Origin: Bryobacterales bacterium
GTDB taxonomy: Bacteria > Acidobacteriota > Terriglobia > Bryobacterales > UBA6623
Reading direction: 5' to 3'
DNA: 54,867 nt
Assembly (NCBI GenBank): GCA_028819575.1
Contig: JAPPLB010000174.1
Location: 1-54,867 of the forward strand
The position numbers and the translations under genes were made by a program. This document shows positions 1 through 7,246 of this stretch, in pieces; positions within the stretch are counted from its first letter, which is position 1; each line of letters opens with the position of its first letter. The notes beneath the pieces are model-generated. The model was not told where the DNA came from, did not search any database, and was given only the letters and a program-made list of their open reading frames with translations.

Positions 1-20
1 TACGCAATCGGTCCAGAGGC

Positions 21-45
21 GCGTAACGCCGCCCGCGTGACTTTT
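21..45 (+). repeat. 25-bp sequence repeated in inverted orientation at 11057-11081
   Basis: The 25 bases here are the exact reverse complement of 11057-11081. The segment is itself an imperfect palindrome: GTAACGC and GCGTGAC flank CGCCC, with one mismatched pair. It sits just outside or at the left edge of the IS110-type element. IS110 elements are known to choose repetitive palindromic targets, so it may be a target repeat or part of the element end. That reading is inference. Confidence 0.6.
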
Positions 46-96
46 GACACGGGCTTGTCTGTTAACGTCAGCACCCGGGCTCATGGGAGAACCCGG

Positions 97-128
97 CCCA
101 TCAGCGCCCCGGCCGGGGCGCTGATGGG
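97..128. repeat. Perfect 32-bp palindrome upstream of the transposase
   Basis: Bases 97-112 are the exact reverse complement of 113-128, giving a GC-rich hairpin with no unpaired arm base. No T-tract follows, so it does not look like a simple intrinsic terminator. In the IS110 group the non-coding left end encodes the bridge RNA that guides recombination, and this hairpin lies in that position, about 130 bases before the likely start codon. The link to a bridge RNA is inference. Confidence 0.6.
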
Positions 129-260
129 GGGCGGTGGTCGGGCCGTCACGGGCTTGGCCGTTTGGGGCCGTTTAGCAGTATGGCCGCCACCGCCCTTCCC
201 AACGTCCTGAATGGATACATGAGCATCATGGCTCGCATGACAAGCACAGGAGAAGGGAAG

Positions 261-1208
261 ATGACCTACCATACCATCGGGATCGATATCTCGAAAGCCC
301 ACCTCGACGCCTACGCCGCGCCCGCGGGCAGCACGGCCCGCTTCTCCAATGATGCGGCCGGGTTGCGCAAGCTGATCGCCTGGATCGGCCCCGAGGCCGA
401 GCGCATCGCCTACGAGCCCAGCGGACCTTGGCACCGCGACTTCGAGGAGGCGCTGCTGAAAGCCGGACTTCCGCTGTACGCGATCAATCCCTACCAGGTC
501 CGGTGCTTCGCCAGGTCGAAGGGACGCCGCGCCAAAACCGACGCCGTCGATGCCCGCACGCTGGCCACCATGGCCGACGCCATCGGCGACCTGCGACCGA
601 CCGCGGCGAAGTCCCACAGCGACCGCGACCTCGCCGAACTGCAACTCGTGCGCGACGCGCTGCTCGGCGACCGGACCGCCATCGGCAACCGCGGCAAACA
701 CTTGCGCCACCCCGTCGCCAAGCGACTCAACCAGCAGCGGCTGGCCCAGATCCAGCGCCAGCTCAAGCGCGTCGAAGCCGAGATCCGCAACATCATCGAC
801 ACCCGCGAGGACCTCAAGCGCCGGCTCGAAATCCTGACCTCGATCCCCGGAATCTCCAACATCACCGCCGCAGGACTCATCGTCCACCTGTCCGAGCTCG
901 GCACCCTCACCGGCCCTCGCGCCGCCAGCCTCGCCGGGCTGGCGCCCGTCACCCGCGAGTCCGGAGCCTGGAAAGGACGCAGCTTCATCCAGGGCGGCAG
1001 GGAGAAGGTGCGGCGGTTGCTCTACATGCCCGCCGTGGCCGCCATCCGCTGCAACCCCGACCTCGGGAGCAAGTACACCGCGCTGCGCAACGCCGGCAAG
1101 CCCCCCAAGGTCGCCATCACGGCCGTCATGAGGAAGCTCGTCGTCCTGGCCAACATCCTCGTCCAACAGAACCGCCTCTGGATCCCGGAACCGGCCACCG
1201 CCAACTGA
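261..1208 (+). CDS. IS110-family transposase (DEDD recombinase)
   Basis: Predicted 315-residue transposase of the IS110 family, which moves DNA through a RuvC-like DEDD domain plus a C-terminal Transposase_20 domain carrying a nucleophilic serine. The acidic residues are visible: D9 (GIDISK), E52 (AYEPSG), D94 and D97 (KTDAVDAR). The candidate serine is S234 in TRESGAW. The helix-hairpin-helix-like stretch ILTSIPGIS precedes the C-terminal domain. The ATG at 261 is preferred over upstream in-frame ATGs because GGAGAAGGG lies just before it and the homologous part begins there (MTYHTIGIDISK). The frame is intact and the length usual for the family. No terminal inverted repeats are evident, as expected for the family. 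A long antisense open frame over the gene is a shadow of its GC-rich codons. Confidence 0.93.
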   Translation: MTYHTIGIDISKAHLDAYAAPAGSTARFSNDAAGLRKLIAWIGPEAERIAYEPSGPWHRDFEEALLKAGLPLYAINPYQVRCFARSKGRRAKTDAVDARTLATMADAIGDLRPTAAKSHSDRDLAELQLVRDALLGDRTAIGNRGKHLRHPVAKRLNQQRLAQIQRQLKRVEAEIRNIIDTREDLKRRLEILTSIPGISNITAAGLIVHLSELGTLTGPRAASLAGLAPVTRESGAWKGRSFIQGGREKVRRLLYMPAVAAIRCNPDLGSKYTALRNAGKPPKVAITAVMRKLVVLANILVQQNRLWIPEPATAN

Positions 1209-1332
1209 CATGCGCGCCTCCCGCTCTTCGTACCACCCCACCCGCCGTCTTCAGAGCTTAAAGCCAACCCTGGAGCGAAACCTTGACACATGGATACTGC
1301 TAGGCCGGGGCTGCATCGTTCCCCTCATCAGA

Positions 1333-1338
1333 TACAAT
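1333..1338 (+). promoter_or_regulatory. -10-like hexamer TACAAT six bases before a start codon
   Basis: TACAAT ends six bases before the ATG at 1345, so a transcript starting at the usual distance would begin at or next to the start codon. No convincing -35 box is seen at 16-18 bases. No Shine-Dalgarno sequence is present. Read as a possible promoter for a leaderless mRNA; weakly supported alone, but similar arrangements recur in this window. Confidence 0.35.
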
Positions 1339-1344
1339 CGGGCC

Positions 1345-1932
1345 ATGGCGTTCACGAATGGACTCATCCATCCTGCGAACACGGCCTTGGTTGTCGTCGA
1401 CTTGCAGGAGAAGCTGACGCCTGCCATCAGCGGGATCGACGGTGTGCTCGCCAACACGAAAAAGCTTCTTCACTTGGCGAAGATCCTTCCTCTGAAGACC
1501 TTGGTTACGACGCAATACCGCAAGGGGCTTGGCGATACGGTATCGGAGATCGCCCAGCTTTTCGAGACGGAACCCATTGACAAGATCTGCTTCGGCTGCC
1601 TTGGAGACGATATCTTCGAGCGGCAACTGAACGCTGCTTTGCCGAACGGAGGAGCGGTCGTTCTTTGCGGCATCGAAGCACACATTTGTGTCAACCAGAC
1701 GGCTCTCGGAGCACTCGCCAAAGGCTACGGCGTACACGTTGTGGCGGACGCCGTCGGCTCGCGTACAGCAGAGAACCGGCGGATCGGCATCCAGCGCATG
1801 CGCGACGCGGGCGCGGTGGTCTCCTCCACCGAGATGGCGATTTACGAGCTGCTAGGCGACAGCCGCCGTCCTGAGTTCAAACAGATGCTGCCTTATCTCA
1901 AGCAGGCCGCGGAAAAGCCGGACGGGCAGTAG
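1345..1932 (+). CDS. Isochorismatase-like cysteine hydrolase
   Basis: A 195-residue member of the isochorismatase-like hydrolase superfamily, in which an Asp-Lys-Cys triad hydrolyses amides, imides or vinyl ethers. The aspartate is in VVVDLQEKL near residue 20, a lysine lies in DKICF, and the nucleophile cysteine is in GIEAHICVNQT. The sequence resembles the ISOC1/2 and YcaC-like branch of short stand-alone hydrolases more than siderophore EntB, and there is no carrier domain. The substrate cannot be named. The gene stands alone, downstream of the transposon and upstream of an IclR regulator on the same strand (121 bases apart), which might control it. The start at ATG 1345 fits the beginning of the family homology; an upstream extension is possible but has no domain content. 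Confidence 0.85.
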   Translation: MAFTNGLIHPANTALVVVDLQEKLTPAISGIDGVLANTKKLLHLAKILPLKTLVTTQYRKGLGDTVSEIAQLFETEPIDKICFGCLGDDIFERQLNAALPNGGAVVLCGIEAHICVNQTALGALAKGYGVHVVADAVGSRTAENRRIGIQRMRDAGAVVSSTEMAIYELLGDSRRPEFKQMLPYLKQAAEKPDGQ

Positions 1933-2013
1933 GCGTCGCTTCAACGGTCTCGCCAGGTTGACGGCGCAAGCAGGTCGATGGCCTCGGTTCCATTCGGGAT
2001 CGCCCCGACCCTG

Positions 2014-2043
2014 TTGACAAATATGTGTCCGTGATCTTGTAAT
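2014..2043 (+). promoter_or_regulatory. Sigma-70-type promoter of the IclR gene
   Basis: TTGACA at 2014-2019 and TGTAAT at 2038-2043 are separated by 18 bases. The predicted start of transcription falls only a few bases before the ATG at 2054, and no Shine-Dalgarno sequence is seen, so the message may be nearly leaderless. IclR proteins often repress their own gene; an operator overlapping this promoter is possible but no clear inverted repeat was recognised. Confidence 0.6.
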
Positions 2044-2053
2044 AGCGTCCAGA

Positions 2054-2830
2054 ATGGCGGACACAATAAGGTCTGACAAGCCACACGCCACCATGGTTGC
2101 CCGCGCTCTCCGGATCATGGAGACACTGGACAGTTCCCGGCGCGGCTTGAACATTTCCGAGATCAGCCGCAAGCTGGGCATCCCCAAGAGCAGCACGCAC
2201 GTCATCATTCTCACTCTCGAAGAGCTTGACTATGTGAACAAGGCGCCGTCGACGCGCCGCTACTCGCTCGGATTGAAGGCCTACGGACTCGGCCAAAGGA
2301 TGATGAAGTCGTTCTCGATGGCCGAGGTCGCACGGCCGGTGATGCAGAAACTCGTGGATGGCACCGACCTGACGAGCCACCTCGCTGTGCTCGACAAAGG
2401 TCAGGCAGTATGCATTCAAAAGGTCGAGCCGCCCAGTTTGATCCAGTTCGACACCAGGATCGGTCGCAGAATGGATCTTCATTGCAGCGGCGTCGGAAAG
2501 ATAATTCTTGCCCACAGCGGGGACGACCTGCTGCAGGATTTCCTATCCAAGAAGGTCTTTATTCGGCACACCCGCAAGACGATCAGTTCGTCCCAAGCCC
2601 TGGAGCGGGAAACCATGAAGATTCGCCGGCAGCGATACGCGCTGGATGATCAGGAAGAGGAGTTGGAAGTCCGCTGCGTGGCCGTTCCGGTCTTCAACCG
2701 GCTTCACGAGTTCTCCGGAGCCCTCAGCGTTACCGGGACGACAGGTCAAATCCCGATCAGCCGCATCAAGTCTCTCGTCAAGGTTCTCAAGCAAAGCTCC
2801 TCCGATATCTTCGACGTTCCCATCCTCTGA
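2054..2830 (+). CDS. IclR-family transcriptional regulator
   Basis: A 258-residue regulator with the two-domain IclR plan. The N-terminal winged helix-turn-helix covers about residues 12-75 (RALRIMETLDSS, then NISEISRKLGIPKSSTH, the recognition region). The C-terminal effector domain follows, with the characteristic VGKIILAHS and DDQEEELEVRCVAVPVF stretches. IclR proteins bind small metabolites and control catabolic genes in either direction. The target is not evident: the neighbours are an isochorismatase-like hydrolase upstream and, beyond a repeat-rich gap, a convergent PHP-like gene. ATG 2054 is chosen because of the promoter immediately upstream; ATG 2093 (MVARALRIM) would still give a complete DNA-binding domain. 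The 3' end directly abuts a partial fold-back repeat. Confidence 0.93.
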   Translation: MADTIRSDKPHATMVARALRIMETLDSSRRGLNISEISRKLGIPKSSTHVIILTLEELDYVNKAPSTRRYSLGLKAYGLGQRMMKSFSMAEVARPVMQKLVDGTDLTSHLAVLDKGQAVCIQKVEPPSLIQFDTRIGRRMDLHCSGVGKIILAHSGDDLLQDFLSKKVFIRHTRKTISSSQALERETMKIRRQRYALDDQEEELEVRCVAVPVFNRLHEFSGALSVTGTTGQIPISRIKSLVKVLKQSSSDIFDVPIL

Positions 2831-2949
2831 CCTGTATTTCTCACCACGTGGCGAGGCGAAGTGCGTGAGAGGGCCGTCAGACATTTCTTCCGGAGCGAAC
2901 CAAGCCTCGACGAATGCTTTTCACGAATCACGAGACACGAATCTCGGCC
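2831..2949. repeat. Half copy of the fold-back repeat with heptad unit
   Basis: Starts right after the IclR stop codon with CCTGTATTTCTCACCACGTG, which matches the terminal inverted repeat of the complete elements at 37872 and 44824 with few changes. It continues through GGCGAGGCGAAGTGCGTGAG and GGGCCGTCAG. It then runs into a second unit (ACATTTCTTCCGGAGCGAAC, then heptads TCACGAA, TCACGAG, ACACGAA), also present in reverse orientation at 50855-50941. No matching right terminus is seen nearby, so the copy is truncated. Confidence 0.75.
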
Positions 2950-3106
2950 TTTTGGTGCTGAAGCCCTTCAGTCTTTTTTGGGTCGGAAGCCGGTTTAGGT
3001 TGAGAGTGATGACACCGTTGCTGGGAACGAAAACCTCATCTGCACACGTCGGGGCCGCGCCGGCTGGAGACAGAAGAGCCGCTCGGGCCACGGCCTCCAA
3101 GGTTTT
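2950..3106. other. Intergenic stretch without recognisable gene
   Basis: Lies between two heptad-repeat blocks in the 380-base gap between the IclR gene and the convergent PHP-like gene. Reading frames through it have no recognisable protein family. Confidence 0.4.
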
Positions 3107-3206
3107 TCACGAAACACGAGACACGGGTTTGCTTGGCGCGCCGCGCAAGCCAGCGCGAATTCCGAGGTTTTCACGAATCACGAGACACGAGACACGAATC
3201 ACGGCC
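3107..3206. repeat. Two blocks of 7-bp heptad repeat (TCACGAR/ACACGAR)
   Basis: Block one at 3107-3127 has three heptads (TCACGAA, ACACGAG, ACACGGG). Block two at 3171-3205 has five (TCACGAA, TCACGAG, ACACGAG, ACACGAA, TCACGGC). Both are preceded by a run of T, and the second is followed by CTTTTT. The same heptads occur at 2921-2948 and, inverted, at 50861-50895, with different copy numbers. Confidence 0.8.
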
Positions 3207-3210
3207 TTTT

Positions 3211-5433
3211 TCAGAAATGGACCGGCTGAGCGAGAGCGCCGTTGCCTGCCGAATCGAACGCGGCGAAACGCACCCACTTCTTCCCTTGGGTGCGAATCGG
3301 TATCCGGAAGCGCTTGCTGGAGTGCGGAGCCAGATCAGTGGTCGAGATGATCTGTCGGTTGACCGTCTTGCCGTCACCCCAAACGACTTCCACGAAGTCG
3401 AGAGGGAACGTCCATTCGACTTGGGCCGAAATGGTTCTGTTGTCGCCGGACCCTTCCACTGCGTATTCACTAATGAGGACCTCGCCGCTCGTCACGAAGA
3501 AGTCACCGGCGCGCATGGCGCGTGTGATCGGGCTCCAGTCCTCATTGAAACGCGGCAGCGGGTCGACCTTGATGTAGTTGACCAGCAGCTCGCCATAGAT
3601 CTCGTCTTCGGGAAACTTCATGTAGGTGTCACCCTCGGATACGAGATATTTCGGGCCGGACCAGTTATTCATGTCATCGAGCACGCCGATGCAGCGGGCT
3701 TCGCAGATACGCTTCTCGGAGAGGTCGGCGGGCAGTGACTGGTAGGCGCCGCCGAGGTAGCGGTCGCTGTTGAAGTGCGCCGTCTCGCGGATGGCGTCGG
3801 GATAGGGCGTCGAACCCTTCGTGCGCGGATGAGCTTGCCAGATGAGTCCCTGCTCGAGCTCGAGGAGATCCAGCATATCCTTCGCGGAACCGGTGCGGTA
3901 TACCTTGCCGAACTTCGGATGGTCCTCGACGAACGGCTGACCGGCTGGCCGGACTTTTGTCCAATACACGGGCTTGGGGAAGACAGCCGTGTAATGCCCG
4001 CCGATATGCGCGTTCGGCTCTTCACCGGGCATGAGCAGAAAGTCGCGGTCGGAGTGGCGGGCGCAGGCCTTGAAATAACTATCGAGATCGTTGTAGCGAA
4101 TGTCGCCGGAGTCGTCCGGCGTGCCGTCTCCGTGGAAATCGCTCATCATCGCGATGTTGATGCCGAGAGCGCGGAACGCGGGCAACCACGGCGGACGAAA
4201 ATCAAGGGTTCCCGCGTCCAGTAACTGCTCGGCAAAATGCGTGTGGAAGTGGCTGACCGACACTTGATAACCCTTGAGGGGCTTGAATTGGTCGTTGTGG
4301 GTAAAAGCCAGTACGGCTCGCTGCGCCTCCTCACCGGAAGCAGGGCTCAGATAGAAATAGGCGGCCATGCGCTGCCAGGTGCCCGGGGGGGCGTTGTACA
4401 TGGCGAAGTTCCCGAGTGCGAAGCGCCTGGACTGGTTCACCCGCTTCCCCCAAAGCTCATCCGAGACGCCATAGGGCCGGAACATCTCTTCGTAGTCGGC
4501 ATGACGAACACCGGCCGAGAACGATCCTTCGTTGTCCATGCGGTACCACACGTAGCCGAGGTTCAACTCGATCTCGCGCGCCCAGAAAAACTTGTGCGAC
4601 GGAGGGAAGAATGCCAGGGTGCCGTTGGGGGTTTCGATGAGACCGAGGCGATTGCGCGCCCGCAAAGCTACTGGACCTTCGTTGACCGCGCCGCCAAACT
4701 CGTACTTCTGCCAGGCTCGCGACGTATCCCGCCAACGGACGCGGCTGCCTTCCGTTGTAAAGCCCTTCAGCCCGGCGCGGTATTTGTAGGCAACGGAAGG
4801 CTCGTCTGTTTTTGCGATCACTTCTTGACGGATGAGATTCGTGCCGCGGTAGACGGTGTACTGCAGGCGCCCCGAGAAGATGCCCATCGAAAGGCCGGGA
4901 AATGAAACCTCGATGCGCGCGCCGTCCGTTGTTACCTTGCAACTCGTAGCGTTGTAAGTGGCGGGGGAGCGGCGAATTTCATCATCACGTCGGGGCAGGT
5001 CGGTGTTGACGCCTTCGAGCCCCGGAACGCGGAGAGGCGCATCCCAAAAGACTTTCCACTTTTCTTTCTCGATCACAGCGGGAGTGATTGGCTGCCCCAG
5101 GTCCCGGATAGGGTTCAGTTGCTGGTGCGAGATACGGCGCACACCGCTGGTAACAAGAAAATCCGGCTTGAGGCCGGTAGCGACGGGCTTCCAGGACCAA
5201 TCGGGACCGCGAACGGCCATCTGACGAATGACAGGCTGTGTGCCATCGATCCCGAAGTCGAGCCGCAGGCTGGAGCCGCGCTCGCCTGTCCAGAGGACAG
5301 AAAGCGTATCGTTGTCGAGTCTTGCCCGAAGCCCTTGCTGCTCCTGATAGGAGCTCATGTCGCAGTTGAGGACGGCGCTCCCGGAGCTCAGTGGAAGAAG
5401 GAAGAGAACGAGGGTGACAAGTGTTTGGCGCAT
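3211..5433 (-). CDS. Secreted PHP-like (DUF3604-type) hydrolase-like protein
   Basis: A 740-residue exported protein. The ATG at 5433 is chosen because it starts a clear Sec signal peptide (MRQTLVTLVLFLLPLSSGSA); the open frame extends upstream without useful content. The first roughly 430 residues are beta-rich and unassigned. The C-terminal part begins at VSVSHFHTHF and contains MMSDFHGDG, LLMPGEE, GHYTAVF and IWQAHP, the pattern of histidine and acidic metal ligands seen in PHP-type phosphoesterase-like domains of secreted DUF3604-like proteins. A calcineurin-like fold cannot be excluded, and the substrate is unknown. A second protein with the same C-terminal theme lies at 38157-41141. The gene stands alone, convergent with the IclR gene, and no Shine-Dalgarno sequence is obvious. 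Confidence 0.7.
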   Translation of the reverse strand: MRQTLVTLVLFLLPLSSGSAVLNCDMSSYQEQQGLRARLDNDTLSVLWTGERGSSLRLDFGIDGTQPVIRQMAVRGPDWSWKPVATGLKPDFLVTSGVRRISHQQLNPIRDLGQPITPAVIEKEKWKVFWDAPLRVPGLEGVNTDLPRRDDEIRRSPATYNATSCKVTTDGARIEVSFPGLSMGIFSGRLQYTVYRGTNLIRQEVIAKTDEPSVAYKYRAGLKGFTTEGSRVRWRDTSRAWQKYEFGGAVNEGPVALRARNRLGLIETPNGTLAFFPPSHKFFWAREIELNLGYVWYRMDNEGSFSAGVRHADYEEMFRPYGVSDELWGKRVNQSRRFALGNFAMYNAPPGTWQRMAAYFYLSPASGEEAQRAVLAFTHNDQFKPLKGYQVSVSHFHTHFAEQLLDAGTLDFRPPWLPAFRALGINIAMMSDFHGDGTPDDSGDIRYNDLDSYFKACARHSDRDFLLMPGEEPNAHIGGHYTAVFPKPVYWTKVRPAGQPFVEDHPKFGKVYRTGSAKDMLDLLELEQGLIWQAHPRTKGSTPYPDAIRETAHFNSDRYLGGAYQSLPADLSEKRICEARCIGVLDDMNNWSGPKYLVSEGDTYMKFPEDEIYGELLVNYIKVDPLPRFNEDWSPITRAMRAGDFFVTSGEVLISEYAVEGSGDNRTISAQVEWTFPLDFVEVVWGDGKTVNRQIISTTDLAPHSSKRFRIPIRTQGKKWVRFAAFDSAGNGALAQPVHF

Positions 5434-5668
5434 GGCGGTTCGGAGCCCGGCGAGGTGCCGGCTTACCCGGTTTAGCTTGTGGCAATAGGATAGAACGAAA
5501 AAGACGGAACCTGCTTTGCTCTCCCGAACTACCCGACGATTCTGTCGGCGCCGAAGCGGACGCGACATTGATTTTCGGACGTGTAGTTTGGGCGAAACCG
5601 GCAGATCCGGTCGAGAACCTTGGCGGAGCAGCAGGACCAGGAGGGACGAAGAGAGGGGAGCGCCGCTG

Positions 5669-7246
5669 CTATTTCTCCAACAGGAAGTTGCCGGCGATCA
5701 TGGTGTCTATGCCGGAGGAGTAAAAGCTGCGGACAGCGGCTCGGGGATCGTTGACAAGGCGTTCTCCGAAGAGGTTGAAGGATGTGTTGTAGAGCACAGG
5801 CAGTCCGCTGACCCGGCCGGCGGCTTGCAGGAGTTCCCAACAGAGCGGGTTTTCGTCCCGGCGGACGGTATGAACGCGGATGCGGTCGCCACCTAGCAGA
5901 GCAGCCTCGAACGTCTTGCGATGTTTCTGCTTGACGCGGCTGACCGAGGCGAGGAACCGCGCGCTTTCGGTGCAATCGAAGTAGTCGGACGCCAGTTCCT
6001 CCGGGACCGACGCTGCAAACTTGCGGAAGAGCTCACGACGCTTGATGTAGACGTTGAGGTTCTCGGTGGAATAGGGATTGAGCGGTGAGGCGAAGATGCT
6101 GCGATTGCCGAGGGCGCGCGAGCCAAACTCCATGCGCCCTTGGAACCAGGCGACGATCTGGTTGTCGTTGAGGCGGCGCACGGCAGTGTCGACGACGGCC
6201 TCGTCGGTGGTGAGGTAGCTGAAGCGGAGCTTGCAGTTTTCAAGGACTTGCTTGATCTCTTCCCGGTCATAGGAGGGACCCAGGAAGAGATTGTCGAGCG
6301 GATGGCGCTGAGTGTTTCGGAAGGTTTGATGCCAGGCATGGAAAGCGCAGCCGAGGCAGGTGCCGGCGTTGCCGGCGGCCGGTTGGACCCAGACGTTCTT
6401 GTAGCGGCCCGACGTTTCGAGAGCTGAAACGAGCGGCGCGTTGAGCATGAGGCCGCCGGCCAGACAGAGATTCTCGCCCTCGCCGGCGAAGCGAACGACG
6501 ATGTCTTCGACAGCACTCTGGACGCTGGCCGCGATGTCGCGGCGTTCCGGCTCGGAGAGTTTCACTCCGTATTCAAGCCCGAGCCTCGCATAGAAGCGAT
6601 CACTGAATCCGCCTGCGGTGGGGCGAGAAGTATCGAAAAAGCCCTGGTCCAGGCCGGGCCGTGGGGCATCCCCGGCGCCGAGGATTTCCAGGAACATGTC
6701 GCGGAAACGCGGCTCGCCGGCAGCGCCCATCCACTGGACTTTGTGCTCTTCTGCGCCGATACGATAGCCAAGCAATTCCGTGATGCGGCTGTAAAAACCG
6801 GCGGGAGAGTCCGGTGCATAGAGTTCCTCGACCGCCTCCAGGCGCGTTCCTGCGGCCTCCCAGAGAGCACCGCAACGCATATCTCCGACTCGGTCGAGAG
6901 TGACGACGCGCGCTTTTTCGAAGGGCGAAGGATAGAAGGCGCTGGCGGCGTGCGCAATATGGTGGTCAACGATGACCAGGCGGCTTCGGGGAAACTGTGT
7001 CTTGAGGCGAAGGTGCTGGGAGGTATCGGAACCGCCTCCCATGGGCCGCGCGATGGCGACGCAATCGACATCGTTTCGGGACGCGGAAACGACGTCGAGG
7101 CAAGCGTCGACAGCTCTTTCAGGGAGCCCGCCAGGGTGAGCTTGGCGGCGCAATTTGTCCTCCTCCATGGCGGCAACAAGTTGGCCGTCTTTCAGCAGAG
7201 CAGCCGCGCCGTCATGCAGCCAGCCACCGATTCCGAGTATCAGCAT
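5669..7246 (-). CDS. Carbamoyltransferase, NodU/CmcH/TobZ family
   Basis: A 525-residue O-carbamoyltransferase. This family uses carbamoyl phosphate and ATP to make a carbamoyl-adenylate in its N-terminal Kae1-like ASKHA domain and transfers the carbamoyl group to a hydroxyl of a natural product or sugar. Seen here: N-terminal ILGIGGWLHDGAAALL, the metal/active-site histidines in VDHHIAHAASAF, CLAGGLMLNA in the ASKHA core, and the C-terminal signature GRMEFGSRALGNRSIFA followed by LPVLYNTSFN. The ATG shares its A with the TGA of gltX (TGATG), so translation should be coupled. No polyketide, aminoglycoside or Nod-factor genes are nearby; the acceptor is unknown and may be a cell-surface sugar. 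It is the last gene of the pair. Confidence 0.92.
   Translation of the reverse strand: MLILGIGGWLHDGAAALLKDGQLVAAMEEDKLRRQAHPGGLPERAVDACLDVVSASRNDVDCVAIARPMGGGSDTSQHLRLKTQFPRSRLVIVDHHIAHAASAFYPSPFEKARVVTLDRVGDMRCGALWEAAGTRLEAVEELYAPDSPAGFYSRITELLGYRIGAEEHKVQWMGAAGEPRFRDMFLEILGAGDAPRPGLDQGFFDTSRPTAGGFSDRFYARLGLEYGVKLSEPERRDIAASVQSAVEDIVVRFAGEGENLCLAGGLMLNAPLVSALETSGRYKNVWVQPAAGNAGTCLGCAFHAWHQTFRNTQRHPLDNLFLGPSYDREEIKQVLENCKLRFSYLTTDEAVVDTAVRRLNDNQIVAWFQGRMEFGSRALGNRSIFASPLNPYSTENLNVYIKRRELFRKFAASVPEELASDYFDCTESARFLASVSRVKQKHRKTFEAALLGGDRIRVHTVRRDENPLCWELLQAAGRVSGLPVLYNTSFNLFGERLVNDPRAAVRSFYSSGIDTMIAGNFLLEK

Noticed and set aside
97-128. Intrinsic terminator
   Set aside because: The stem is perfect, but no T-tract follows on either strand.
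81-1241. Long open frame on the minus strand across the transposase gene
   Set aside because: It mirrors the codons of a clearly recognisable transposase on the plus strand and has no family resemblance; GC-rich genes commonly give such shadows.
2921-3206. CRISPR array
   Set aside because: The repeating unit is only seven bases with no spacers of regular length, and no cas gene is present.
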